From Bolinopsis microptera (taxonomy: Eukaryota > Ctenophora > Tentaculata > Lobata > Bolinopsidae): DNA of 64,000 bases. The translations under genes were made by a program, and so were the position numbers. Shown here piece by piece: positions 32,093-43,865 of the stretch. The stretch spans positions 5,970,858-6,034,857 of the forward strand of contig NC_087075.1 in the NCBI RefSeq assembly GCF_026151205.1, in the 5' to 3' direction. Positions within the stretch are counted from its first letter, which is position 1, and each line of letters opens with the position of its first letter. A model generated the notes under the pieces. It searched no databases. It was given only the letters and a program-made list of their open reading frames with translations, and was not told the origin of the DNA.

Positions 32093-33890
32093 TATTAAAG
32101 ATGTGTAACATTTTATCAAATTTTTAGGTAAAAGTTTTGGAAATTCGAGAAAAAATATTTTGGATGCCATCATATGCCACAATATTGCTAAAGCTTATCT
32201 GAAAGAGGAGACGAATCTCTAACAGATTCCAAAAGAAATAGGGTGCCAAATGATGCCGACAGAATCTATAATTTTTCCAAAATCAGCTTGACTTCAGTGA
32301 AACTAAAAAGTTGTTTTTTGGTCATTATTAGGTCTGTATACACTAATTTGAATGATTTAAAGGATTATTTTCAGAAAATATCAGCAATTCTTTCTTTCTT
32401 CTTTTCTTGTCGCGTAACTAAATTTTGCTCAAAAAAGCAGTATTTTTGTCCCAAAACATTCTAATGTTTATCAAAAACCATGTATAGATGCATCAAACGA
32501 AAGCTCTTGATGACCCCATCATGATCAAATTAAAAACACAAAGAAGCAGTTTAGAATTGATATAAGTGATAAATAGTCTAAAAATTGAATCAAAAAGTCC
32601 AAAATTTCACCCAATTTCTGTCTAATCTTGAACCTTTGAGAGGTCATAAAAAATCATGCCACAATATTACATTGTAAATTTTTCTTAGATTATTCTAGTT
32701 GACCTTTACTTACAGATAGAGAAAATTATAGATGCTTACCAAAGTGAATTTGCTACTTATTTTTGTAATTTGTCCCAAAAAATGGCAAAAAATTCCATTT
32801 TACACAAAAAATCAGTTAAAATTAATATTTGAGGTCAAACATCCTTCTAATCACTCTGGAAACCCTTTTAAACGTTATTTTGGGGCAAGATACCCCCAGT
32901 ATAGGAAACATATTTTGTGGTATGCCAAACCGCTAAGTCATGGCTATGCCTACCTCGCATGGGCGCCCAGACCACTGGTATTATAATATTATTTCTCCCT
33001 TTTTGTTCGTCATTTTGTTTGATCTATGTTTGCTATTATCCAAAAAACATGTTGCGCAAACTACAATGAGATGAAAGACTCACAGTCACAATAGAACGCG
33101 ATTTTATCTTTTAACTTTATTTTTTGAGTTCGTGTCAGTATGGTCCCATTCTGTCTGACAAAGCCGACAATCTCTTAAACAATAGTTCATTTTTGTGTCT
33201 TTTATTAAGTCATGATACAACTTAACGTATGACATCCTTTAAAAGCCACCAAATAACAATCACTGAAGAACCTGTGGCTGAAACTCTGTAAAAATTGTCG
33301 GTATTAATATGCGCCGTTTTAGAGTGTTTATCCCTATTAAAGTATTAAACATATCACTACTTGCAGACATTTGTTTAATGAATATTGATAATTCCCTCGA
33401 TGATAGAAGACAATGGGTAATTTATGATATACAGCAAATCAAATAACCCATCAGCTTACAGCGACCGATAAGCTTGATAAATTGCTGTCACGTGCGTCTG
33501 CCTTTACATTACGAGGTTTACGAATTAGAAAATGACAAAATTCTTCATTCCTGCATCTTACTAAGGTAGTGTAAACGAGAACTACCAGTACCACGTCAGA
33601 TGTACTGATATTGCGCAGATTACGGTGGATATATACAAGTTTCTCCACTTTTTCCGTGCCCACACACTGTTTTGTTAAAAGTGCGTTTAAAATATTTGTT
33701 CGTGTGTAAAGTGCGTTCGGTTTTAAAATTACGTTTAGTGCGCACGAACCAACTATGGGTCTGGTAACTTAGCCCATTATTATGGCCCGGGATAATTTGC
33801 TGCTACAGATACAAACGTAGCTGTAACGAGTTAATCGGTTAACCAAGTCTTAACTTAGCTTAAGTTTAACTACTGAAGCACACTCGGTAA
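32093..33890. other. AT-rich intergenic, no gene recognised
   Basis: Frames at 32243 and 32732 are AT-rich and lack motifs. No exon-like segment with good splice sites was found. Confidence 0.5.
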
Positions 33891-33892
33891 AC

Positions 33893-34133
33893 GTACTGTA
33901 GTGCGACACGTACTGTAGTGCGACACGTACTGTAGTGCGACACGTACTGTAGTGCGACACGTACTGTAGTGCGACACGTACTGTAGTGCGACACGTACTG
34001 TAGTGCGACACGTACTGTAGTGCGACACGTACTGTAGTGCGACACGTACTGTAGTGCGACACGTACTGTAGTGCGACACGTACTGTAGTGCGACACGTAC
34101 TGTAGTGCGACACGTACTGTAGTGCGAAACCTG
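33893..34133 (+). repeat. 17-bp tandem repeat, about 14 copies
   Basis: Unit acgtactgtagtgcgac. A decayed flank at 34134-34275 contains the same words in both orientations (gtcgcactacagt), giving hairpin potential. Three-frame ORFs on the minus strand are by-products of the 17-bp period. Confidence 0.95.
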
Positions 34134-34275
34134 AAGTTCGACAAGACCTCCCTCTTTCGCACTAGATTTCGTGTCGCACTACAGTCCAGGAAGAGTGCTA
34201 TAGTGCGACACGTATTGTAGTGTGAAACCTGTAGTGCGACAGTGTCCATCTTTTTTTCGCACTACAGTACGGGAA

Positions 34276-34834
34276 TCAGCGCACTCCTGTTGCTAAGCTG
34301 CTCATTTTTAATTTTTTTCCCAGTAATTTAACCGAAATGGAGCACTCGATTTACCTCACTTTAGTCAATTATAATATTCCGCGACTACAGTCAAACCTTT
34401 TGTGTTCATTCAAACCTCTATAAGTGCATGGTATAGAAAAATAAACCAGTACGTAGACCCAATCCCCAGTATCTGTAGCCTCTCAAGTAACCTTTCAAAC
34501 ATCTCATTAGAGCAGCTCATATGCACGTATTGTGTCGCATTGTGATGCGATACAGCTGGATATGTACTCAAATCACCAACCAAATGCGATAAGATCTATG
34601 ATAAGTCACATTTCTTGCACAAAACGAGCTAATTAACGATAACTTTTGGGAAGTTTCTATATGCCAAATTTGAGATATCACTTCAAACACAAGAAAATAG
34701 TGCTGTCGGACAGGAGTCGCTGTCGGAGAGAAGTTACCTTATTAATATAGAGGTTTGATTGTATACATTAAAAACGAACTGTGATGGGAACGCTTAAGGT
34801 CTTCGCCTCACATTAAGTAGTATTTAAACGGTAG
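34276..34834. other. Intergenic with dispersed repeat
   Basis: 34655-34715 matches 7148-7171 plus 7436-7475 (gatatcacttcaaacacaag). No gene seen. Confidence 0.5.
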
Positions 34835-35107
34835 ACAGACAGAATCAAATCAGCCCCTGCACATCATGCCCTGACCACCGGCCACACCATCTCCTGGAAC
34901 AACATCGAAGTCCTCAAATCCCTCACCTCACGCTCCCAACTTGACCTCACAGAACACGCAGCTATACAAATACGACAACCAGCTATGAACAGAACAGACC
35001 GCGCACCCAAATGTAGTTCCCTCTGGGACCCCATTCTTCCTAAAATTGCCAAATCCTTAAAGTCCAGACCATCTGGCATTTCCTTCTCAACCTCAACAGA
35101 AGACTAA
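34835..35107 (+). pseudogene. Penelope-like element, C-terminal fragment
   Basis: An ATG-less open frame of 90 codons after a TAG at 34832, ending at TAA 35105-35107. It reads HHALTTGHTISWNNIEVLKS, then LTEHAAIQIRQPAMNRTD, and ends SGISFSTSTED. The order His-rich entry, a W-x4-VL-x3 block, an E-A-x-I-x3-P-x-MNR block and a W-D-P-I/L block is that of the region after the GIY-YIG nuclease in Penelope-like retroelements. The reverse transcriptase and most of the nuclease are missing, as expected of a 5'-truncated insertion. A 180-bp 3' untranslated part follows. Confidence 0.65.
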
Positions 35108-35290
35108 ATTTTTATTGACATTGTACTGTAATTTTCACTTTCCCACCCACACCTCCCCCACCCTCCATCCCTGACACCACTCAATCACATATAAGCATTG
35201 TCCACCACATCACATTCAGCTGACGACGATTAACACATGTTTATTGAAAGCTTCTACAAGTTAAATCATCGTATCTCTTTACCTGACTTG
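35108..35290 (+). mobile_element. Penelope-like element 3' region
   Basis: Continues from the coding fragment: pyrimidine-rich segment, then gctgacgacgattaacacat and gaaagcttctacaagtt. The last 68 bp recur reversed at 31316-31383, supporting an element end near 35290. Confidence 0.5.
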
Positions 35291-37673
35291 GTCCTTCAAC
35301 GGCACTTTATTGGCACTTTATTGGCACATCACTCCTTAGTGCTGTGCCAACTTATCTAAACTTGATTTAGTATTCCTTAGAACTAAGAAACACAATTTGT
35401 CACGTTTCTGCTCGTTATAGGCCGACAACTAAGCCTTCTGATATCATGGGCAGTCCGTAGTGAAGAGGCCACTTCCCATTATTCTGTTCCGTCAAACAGA
35501 GTAAGATCACAGAGGTGCTTAGTGGTTGGTCACCGTCTTTAAAATACATTGTACTATACTACTACACGGGCTCCGCGATAAAGGGCTTCGCGATAAAAGG
35601 AATATTCAAATAAGCGGTACGCTAAACACGCTGAAGTACGTGTCCAGCCTGTCCCCTGTCCCTCAAGTTATAAGAGCAAGAGAGAGAGAGGTGAGATTTG
35701 GAGAGGTGTTCAAGAGTAAGATAATATCAGCATCATTAGCACGTGAGTGTTGAATAATCATTAAATCAGCTAATGATGTGCAGCACGACCATTATGCTCA
35801 CAGTACTTATTGATATTATAAAGGAGCAAGATGCTATCGGCGAATTAGAGATACCGTGCCGTCAAACCTAGATTTGCAACCTGTTATTGCCATTGGGTGA
35901 TCACGGCCATTATACAGCAAACCATGCAATACACTCATATTAGCTACAAGAGAAACGCCATTTTCTGACGTGAAGAAAGTTAGGACTCCTCAAAATCTAT
36001 TAAATTAATTCCTTCTGTAACGTCCTCAATGAATGTAATAGATGTGTAGTGCTGTAATTAGTTTAACATGTTGATTTCGAGCCAGGATTCATAGGAGCAA
36101 AGCCAGTGGCGAAACGCAACTCGGTCGACCGACCGTTTAAGTGGACGGAATAATACAAAAATCGGACGGTTATTTTTTTCAAAGTGACCAAAATTCTGGG
36201 AAAGTGCTGCTTCCCTAAGGTGCCACCCACGCAGAATGAAGATAGAGAGGGTAGCGGGGGCGGTGGTTAAGTCACTGAGCAAAGTTCTGACAGAGAGACA
36301 CAGAGAACTCCCTTTAGTAACCTTATATTATGAAATGCATAATTTTGTCAACGAGTTAATCGTTTAGAAATAATTTTTAACTGTAATGCAAAGCAAGGAC
36401 CAAAAATGGTGTTATTTCGATTGATTAAAGAACCAAAAAAATGAATCGAGGTCAGAGAAATTTTTTCAGCAGTGAAAAAAGTTCTGGTTTAAATATTTGA
36501 GCTACGTAAATTTATCAGATATAGTCAATATTTTGCGTACTTAAATCCAAAAAGTATATCTCGATAATGGTATAAATTACAGACCTCTTTAGACTTTAAC
36601 TTAAGTTTTTTTAAAGTCAATTCATAGACCTCGTGATCAACTTAGACGTCATGCCTCAACAATTACTGGAGTTCAGACAGCCCTTTTAGGGATTAAATAA
36701 GGGGTATATTGGAATCCCAAGAACGGCATAACTATAAAACATAAAAAGTTTTAGTTTGGAAGTTACTCCGAGTGGGAGAGAAAGCTAACGAAGGTGGCTG
36801 TTTATTGAGAAGCTAAAATCTTCACTGTAGTTACAAAGTTACAACAAAGTCTTCATGTTATGTATCCTGGGTTTGGACAGGATATTACCCGCTTGAAATA
36901 TTTCCATCGCGTTACATAATACTCAATAAATGTAATAGATTTGTAGTGTTGTAATTAGTTCGTGAGACTATGCCACAATATAAAACTGGCAAAATCGTCA
37001 CGACCACGGAATCTATAATGTGGCGAAGAAAAGAGCGAGTGACTGCGACAGATTAATTCATTACAGAGCAATTAAAATGTAACAATAGAACAGTTTAACC
37101 GCCCTCGCAACTGTGAGATATCATTTAGGTCGGTCAAGCGTGAAATGGTGAACACTAACAGTACAGTAACTATAGAGGGCTGAACCACGTGTTAAACCAC
37201 GTGACAGGTCACGTGACAGGTCACGTATCATTTTACACCTCAAATGGGCTCGTGCACGTGGGCATGTCTCATGGCCATGGCCGGGTGATATTAAACATGT
37301 TGGGGTTGGGAATATAATACAGCAACGTGATTAGCTTGTCAACAAGAATCATGTGCCGAATCGAGCTGGTGAGACCAAGAAACCTGAAACAGACCACCAA
37401 GTTATCGAGAGTTTTACTTCTCTTCAATATGGTGGTTAATTTGGGTATGAGTAGCTAATTTTGAAAATGAATCCATCCCAACTTGCCACACTTCTCAACA
37501 ATGAGATAATTCAACTGCAGTAAGGAAATAAGGAGATAAAGTTTCGCAGGTTTGGTGAATTAATGACAGATATAAAGCCAAGACGTATTGTTCATTCCAA
37601 AATAAGTCAAAAATGTAAACCCCTACTTTATTTGTAATAGTTAACGCGATAACCACATCACGGTTCACGGCTC
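35291..37673. other. Intergenic, no gene recognised
   Basis: Contains a pair of related 36-bp blocks (aatgtaatagat.tgtagtg, 36028 and 36925) and a group of CACGTG-type boxes at 37190-37230. Short frames are not convincing. Confidence 0.45.
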
Positions 37674-37829
37674 ATTGTTAAGTATTCTGTGCAAAATTAT
37701 CTTTATCCCGGTTACTGCGACAAGTAAAAATGCTCTTATTAGGGAAAGGAGTTTACTTAATATATAAGAGCATTTTTACTTGTCGCAGTAACCGGGATAA
37801 AGATAATTTGACACAGAATACTTAACAAT
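37674..37829. repeat. Near-perfect hairpin, 66-bp arms
   Basis: Left arm 37674-37739 and right arm 37764-37829 are complementary at 64 of 66 positions by my count, with a 24-base loop. The arms start with ATTGTTAAGTATTCTGTG. It may be a small foldback MITE or, if transcribed, a double-stranded RNA source. Confidence 0.9.
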
Positions 37830-37946
37830 GCGACTCATAAACATTAAACAATACTCCAATCCGGATTTTACACGCTCATTGTTAAGCATTGTTAAGCATT
37901 GTTAAGGAACATCTTCAAACGAACCTGGAGCCCACTGTGAAGTTCA

Positions 37947-38075
37947 CGGTGGCCTTGCAAATGTTGGTTTGGCATCGTCAAACACCAAATCAGCGAACTT
38001 GGAAACCATGGCTGGGGTATTGGGGTAAGTGGCAACGAACATTTTCCAACTTGTTGCAGACACGTGCGAGTCCTA
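37947..38075 (-). pseudogene. Possible globin-like exon relic
   Basis: After a possible acceptor (tgtattttag) the minus strand reads about 42 codons including SWKMFVATYPNTPAMVSKFA and then DLVFDDAK before a TGA. The pattern of an aromatic helix, YPxT, and KFADL resembles the segment after the first conserved intron of globins. The match is short, no haem-binding histidine region follows, and a stop cuts the frame, so it is a relic at best or a chance match. Confidence 0.18.
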
Positions 38076-38524
38076 AAATACACAGGAGTCTGTCAAAGGT
38101 TTTTGTCCGCGGAATCGGGTAAAATCCTTCCAGTAACTGGGAGTCCCACTAGTTACAGCACTGAAGACTTTATGAATAAATAACGGAACCTTTTAACATT
38201 CAAAAATTATGCTTAAATTATTCCACTGATGCTTAATATATCGACTGGAATCTATCAACGCCGACGTCCGACTAATTAGTAAAAGCTGTAAGTGTAATGT
38301 CCTGAAAATCAAATTTTTATTTTATTTATAAGAATTGGCGTAACGCAGTACCTGGCACTTATTGTTGAAAAAGCTTGCCTTTTCATCGAAGAAGCCCAGA
38401 TAAGGTCTGATTACTGCACTTGTGGCTGTCAACGACATCGTTTGTCTGATATCAGTTAACATTACAGGCATATTTAAGTGACCCATTTAGCATGTGCATA
38501 TCACTTATCGTACAGCGATCAGAG

Positions 38525-38716
38525 AAATCTAATAAATTTTCTGGTAATTGCTTTGTCGCTCATTCCATAGTTTTTACCAAACATGGCTTGGAAATTGGAC
38601 AAATGTAAGTTGAAATCAGCGAATGAGTTTTGATTGTCATTGGCTAGCCGGATCATAAACGATTTTGGTCCCATTTTCATCTCAGGGACTTGGATTTCTG
38701 CGTGAGTTTGCGCCAT
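38525..38716 (-). CDS. Hypothetical short ORF
   Basis: From an ATG near 38714 the minus strand reads about 65 codons (MAQTHAEIQVPEMKMGPKSF and on) to a stop near 38519. The composition is protein-like, with no repeats. No family was recognised; could be a transposon fragment or a terminal exon. Confidence 0.25.
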
Positions 38717-39239
38717 TAAGAGAAATACCAAGTAAAACTACTTCTGCATAGCTTATTAAAATGACTGAGTTTCGAATAAAATTAATAGGTTGACAGAGGA
38801 AGTAGTTACAGTTTAGGTACAGCAAAATACAAAATGCCACTGCCAGATTTTAGCAGTAAAGATATAACCGGCGAGTTTGACCGGCATGTTATAATCGTAA
38901 TGTCTTAATCAATGTGAAATTCCGGAAATCTGACCGAATCAATCATTTTATTATTTTACTGAATCAGATTGGAAATAGCAATCTGGTGCCCGGGTTTAGG
39001 ACAACATCGGCCATACACCGAACAAAGGTCAGCATCAATGACAACAGTCTTCTGATCATCAAACATCAATAATTAAATGTTTAATTTCAACACATGCCTG
39101 AAACAATTTACCGAACACTTGCAAAACAGATGGAGGACAATCATATAAGATTCCGCGATTTTTAGTAGGTTTATCCATGTTGGGGTTTCACGGAAACCCC
39201 AACAAAACAGTTGGCCCTTTTGGCCCCTTGCCCAGATTT

Positions 39240-39290
39240 TATGGGGAGGGGGGGGCGATGGCCCCCTGCCCCCCGCTACCTACACCCCTG
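39240..39290 (-). mobile_element. hAT-like terminal inverted repeat (one end)
   Basis: On the minus strand this starts CAGGGGTGTAGGTAGCGGGG, followed by a G-run and gggggccatcgcccccc. This form of GC-rich terminus is common in hAT elements. The partner end and the 8-bp target duplication were not found. Confidence 0.4.
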
Positions 39291-39993
39291 TGTTTCACTA
39301 TCCTCACCAGATCTTACATTTACTTCTCCCCGGGACTAATCGTACTAATAAGTAGTAAAAATACGGGCAAGATACTGCAGACAATCGAGAATGATACGGA
39401 CCAATTTGCTTGAAACAAGTACTGGATGTTGAGAATTATCACTTCACAATGGTGGCAGAGGTGACGAGCTGTCAATAACTCAATTAAAATGATATTCTCA
39501 GAGAAACCTGTATCCTTGGAAAAGGAGCCAATTTTAAATAACCGTTCTTGTTAATTAACCGAGCTAAAACGTGCACACATTAATTTTTTTAGTGACTCAC
39601 AACTGAACAAGACATGCCCTATCATGCACTCTCTATCTAGGTTTAATGATGCAGTCTATATTCGTGTCCCCTGCTGATCTCCATTCTGATTACCCGTGTA
39701 CGACACTTTAATATCGTACCGGTATATCTTTTAAGTACCGTGTACGACACTTCTCTATTGTACCCTTGTACACTTTAATTACCCGTGTACGCCACTTCGT
39801 TACCGTACCTTTGTGAGCAGGCAGTGTTGACCATTGGTACGCCCGGGAGGACTGATCTGGTTGCCAATCTTATTTTACACTACACTACCGGAAAACAGTT
39901 TGAACTATACTGCTAAACGTTTGTGACATTGTGTAGCATCAGTTGATAATAACTAAGTTACAATTTCACACGGACAACAATTGCAAGGGAACG

Positions 39994-40102
39994 ATGGAGG
40001 GAACTAATGGAGCTTACAATGGGGGCATTGAACCGACAATATCACGAGCAAGAAGAAGTCACCGTCACCATCTTGCTGCTAAACTATCTTCACGGGTATC
40101 AG
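39994..40102 (+). CDS. Candidate first coding exon
   Basis: ATG in a good context (acgATGG) opens a frame MEGTNGAYNGGIEPTISRAR followed by a basic, His-rich stretch, and reaches a good donor (TCAG/GTAGAT) after base 40102, phase 1. The read-through frame stops soon after, which fits an intron. No family recognised and no second exon assigned, so this is only a candidate. Confidence 0.25.
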
Positions 40103-40734
40103 GTAGATGTATTTAAAACTGTAACGATGCGGCTAAGGTTTCACTTTTTGACAAAGCGCAATTCCTTCTGGAGTCTGGATATAATCTTGAAAAATCCCGA
40201 TACCCCGCCCTGCCTTGTCAGAATAAAGTGTGTATTTTATTTTTAATAAGGCAAAGTAAGTTTTACGTGCTCGAATTGGATTACTTTGCCAGAACTACTT
40301 ACTTAGTATAGGGCGTGAACACTGCCCGAGGTAAGGTGTTAAATGACAAACGTCGAGAAGTATAATTCCGTTCTGTATTTTAAATACTTTCTCACTTAAA
40401 CTTATAAATATAAACTTAGTATTTATCTAATATTGACAGTTCCGTACTTTTTTTAAATTTATTCGATAAACGTATTGAAAGATGAAGCTAATATTAATGA
40501 TTTGATGGGATTAATATTTAATAAGTATTTTAAATAACTAATAATAATTTGTAATTTAATAATTAATTATTATTATTCACAAATAACTACAAGCGACATG
40601 AGTGTGGGACAATTCGGAATTCCAAGATTTTTATGATAAGTATCATGTTAGAGTTCAACAGCTATCCTCTAGATTGCAATGAGAAAAATGAGTCGCACAT
40701 TGCCCTGTATAATATTAACATATGGATAAAGTTT

Positions 40735-40790
40735 GGTTATTTTACGATAGTCTAAACGCGATAGCTAGCGCTAGTCGCTACCCAAAGTTT
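40735..40790 (+). mobile_element. Degenerate foldback-family fragment
   Basis: Reads ggttattttacgatagtc, then aaacgcgatagctagcgct, resembling the end of the foldback element at 59131 and the fragment at 58045. Confidence 0.5.
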
Positions 40791-40798
40791 TAAGGTTA

Positions 40799-41543
40799 CC
40801 TTACTCGGGATTATTATGACCGGGATAAAGTGGCGGGTTTAGGGTAATTTCGCCATATTTTTCCCGAACCACATTTTCACCGGTCGTTAATAAACCCACC
40901 GACTCAGCTTTTAGGGTTCCAAAGGGGTATGGGTGCTCATATTTTAATCGTTGTCTTATATTCACTAAAGAAGACTATTGGGACACTTGTTGTAGGTTTC
41001 TCGACTTCATTTGGCTAAAATTGCAAAAAATTCACCTTTTTGCCAAATTCTTGTCATATATCCTTATTGTCAAAGTTGATTTAAATAGGCCAATTTTTAA
41101 TTTTTTAGGTATTGACTATCTCTACATAATGAAATAGGACTCAAAGTAAAAGTAACAGTTAAATTAAAACTTGAAATAAATAAAACTGTCAATAACATGA
41201 ATCAGTTTCATCAGTCATTTATTCATAATTCTAAACAATGTGAACGATGCATTCTTTCGAAGTTTGATTAACCACGAGTCATTATTTCTGTCTACTTTCA
41301 ACAATTATTGATAATTCGACTTGTTTCACAAGTTTTAGCAATGCGAAAATTTCTAAACTTGCTTATCTCTAATAAGGAAATTTACATCTGAGACAAAATT
41401 TTTGAATCTAAAATTGAAAGGTTGGACACCGGTAAAATGGCGACCAGGAAAATGTGGTGGGTTTTGAGCAATTTCGCCATATTTTTCCCGAACCATATTT
41501 TAACCGGTCGTTAATAAACCCGTCGTAATAATCCCGAGTAAGG
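40799..41543. mobile_element. TA-flanked MITE family E, copy 2 (745 bp)
   Basis: Same termini as copy 1 (CCTTACTCGGGATTATTA and its complement), bordered by TA at 40797-40798 and 41544-41545, with the same subterminal inverted gccatatttttcccg blocks. The interior differs from copy 1 and has no ORF. Confidence 0.7.
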
Positions 41544-41699
41544 TAGCAAATAACAAACGGCAAATATCAAACCACTAAGCTTCGTGGACGGTTGATGCAG
41601 TAGTAACAGTTACTTTAACCAGAACTAGCCAGTAATACTGCAGTCCCATATAAGTAGTCCAGAACTATTGCTTCGTTAGAAATATTGGTCAAGTATATA

Positions 41700-41880
41700 C
41701 AGGGTGGCCCAAAAGTAATTACCCACACGCAACCCTTTATTAACTCACATAATTCGTGTCAGAATTTCACAAAAATTTCAGAGAATATAGCTATATGGGT
41801 CAAACTTAAAATTACTGAAAGTTTTGCAAAATTTCATTGATTACAGAGGGTGTGGCATACCACTCCCTCTTTTTCACTAT
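41700..41880. mobile_element. Mariner-like MITE family C, copy 2
   Basis: Starts CAGGGTGGCCCAAAAGTAAT after TA and is the reverse of copies 1, 3 and 4. The far end is not defined. No transposase. Confidence 0.6.
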
Positions 41881-42064
41881 TGTGGCTATGAAGTGACTTG
41901 ACCAATACCCCTAAAGACGCTTTAGTTCGAGTTTTGGCATGCAAGTCTAAACATCTGCGTACCAGAAATAGCAGCAAGTAAAAGTAGTTCCAATATTTTA
42001 ACTTTTTAAACAAAACGACAATAATCCACTCAAAGAGTAGGTCCTTTAAGAACCGAGCTGATGG

Positions 42065-42598
42065 TACTATATTAATATAGTGACTCGCAATAGTAATATA
42101 TTGGTAATACTAATAGTACGGGTTACCAGCCTGGCTATTACCAGTACTATATTAATATAGTGACTCGCAATAGTAATATATTGGTAATACGAATAGTACG
42201 GGTTACCAGCCTGGCTATTACCAGTACTATATTAATATAGTGACTCGCAATAGTAATATATTGGTAATACTAATAGTACGGGTTACCAGCCTGGCTATTA
42301 CCAGTACTATATTAATATAGTGACTCGCAATAATAATATATTGGTAATAGTACGGGTTACCAGCCTGGCTATTACCAGTACTATATTAATATAGTGACTC
42401 GCAATAGTAATATATTGGTAATAGTACGGGTTACCAGCCTGGCTATTACCAGTACTATATTAATATCTAGTGACTCGCAATAGTAATATATTGGTAATAG
42501 TACGGGTTACCAGCCTGGCTATTACCAGTACTATATTAATATAGTGACTCGCAATAGTAATATATTGGTAATAGTACGGGTTACCAGCCTGGCTAATG
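42065..42598 (+). repeat. Tandem repeat, about 7 copies of 71-80 bp
   Basis: Unit begins tactatattaatatagtgac and ends ggttaccagcctggctatta. The first three units are 80 bp; later ones lack the actaat step. Rich in AT palindromes. Confidence 0.93.
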
Positions 42599-42952
42599 GC
42601 TATTACCAGGGTGGTTAATGGTTATAGGCTGCTCGAGTACGTTCTAGACTGGTATAACATGACTATCACCAGGTTGATTACCGGCCTATAACCATGGTAA
42701 GGACTTGTAATACATACGATTGTTAGCCTAAAGAAAGGGACGACCGAAATTTTCAATGCGGTAATAATTTGGAGCTGCACGGTTAGCGAGGTAGGTAACT
42801 TATATCTTTATATAGGACACTATCAGTTCCACACTGGACTCTCTGTTAAGAAGTATGAGTGTAATAATCAGTGATGAGACTAATACGACAACAATAGTGT
42901 ACATAATGGTTATACATGGGAAGTTGGTCGTTTAGCTCCGGACAGTCTATGC

Positions 42953-43115
42953 ACGGTCCCTACACAATGAACACTTGATGCACGGTCCCTGCACGGTCCC
43001 TGCACGGTCCCTGCACGGTCCCTACACAATGAACACTTGATGCACGGTCCCTGCACGGTCAGTCCCTGCACACTCCCTGCACGGTCTATGCACGGTCTTA
43101 TATGCACGGTCCCTA
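42953..43115 (-). repeat. 11-bp GC-rich tandem repeat
   Basis: Repeats of ctgcacggtcc interspersed with a duplicated cacaatgaacacttgatg segment. Confidence 0.9.
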
Positions 43116-43377
43116 CACAGTAACATATGAACACCGGCTACTAGCCGGCTAGTAATAAGGATAAACGTAGATTTTACAACAAATGACTTTATGCCACCTG
43201 CTAAAGTCGGCATTAAGCTCATATTTCGAATACCATTCTAATAACTTTGAATAATTATAATCTATTATCCCAATTATCCCAATTTCAATTTTCATCTGCT
43301 ATCGGGTGTACGATATGGACTGTGAACAAGGCATGACCATTGTCCATAGTGCTTGAATACTGTCTTAATAAATTCGG

Positions 43378-43865
43378 TATGCGAATTATGCAAAGCAGTA
43401 ATTTACACTACACATGTCATTAGGAATGACATGTGTAGTGACTCATTACGTAAAACAAAAAGCAAAAGGACCACGGTAAACTGTTGGATGCCAATGCTAA
43501 ATTCCATGTATATGCTGTAGTAGACTATGTTATAATGCTGTCTTAATTAAGTGGGTATGTGAATTATGTGAATATACGAGGAATGAGGATGCAGCTCTTT
43601 TCACAGGTGTCGATAACGGATAATATCACGATAGAAGCTACAGAACAGAAAAAAAGAGAACATCGGGCAAGAAACAGGGTATCCTGGAGAGGTCTCATAC
43701 ATCAGAAAAAAGAGTGTGGTGCAGGCCACCCCAACTACGAGGAGTACACAGTAACTAATTATGTGAATTATGTAAAGCACAAATTTACAGTACGCTTGTC
43801 ATTATACATAATATGACAAAAAGCAAAAGGGTCTACGGTAACCTATTGGACGCCAATGTTGAATC
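43378..43865 (+). repeat. Imperfect tandem duplication, about 375-bp spacing
   Basis: 43378-43490 and 43753-43865 share gaattatg.aaagca, acaaaaagcaaaagg, the acggtaa.ct block and the gatgccaatg.t block. No coding content established. Confidence 0.65.
43406..43440. repeat. Perfect 16-bp hairpin
   Basis: CACTACACATGTCATT and its exact complement around a three-base loop. Located inside the first copy of the 43.4-kb duplication and absent from the second. Confidence 0.85.

Noticed and set aside
33850-34249. Minus-strand frames with SHYSTCRTTVRV repeats
   Set aside because: By-product of the 17-bp tandem repeat, which reads through all three phases.
35526-35753. 75-aa frame with GLRDKGLRDK
   Set aside because: The short direct repeat explains the openness; no splice context or family match.
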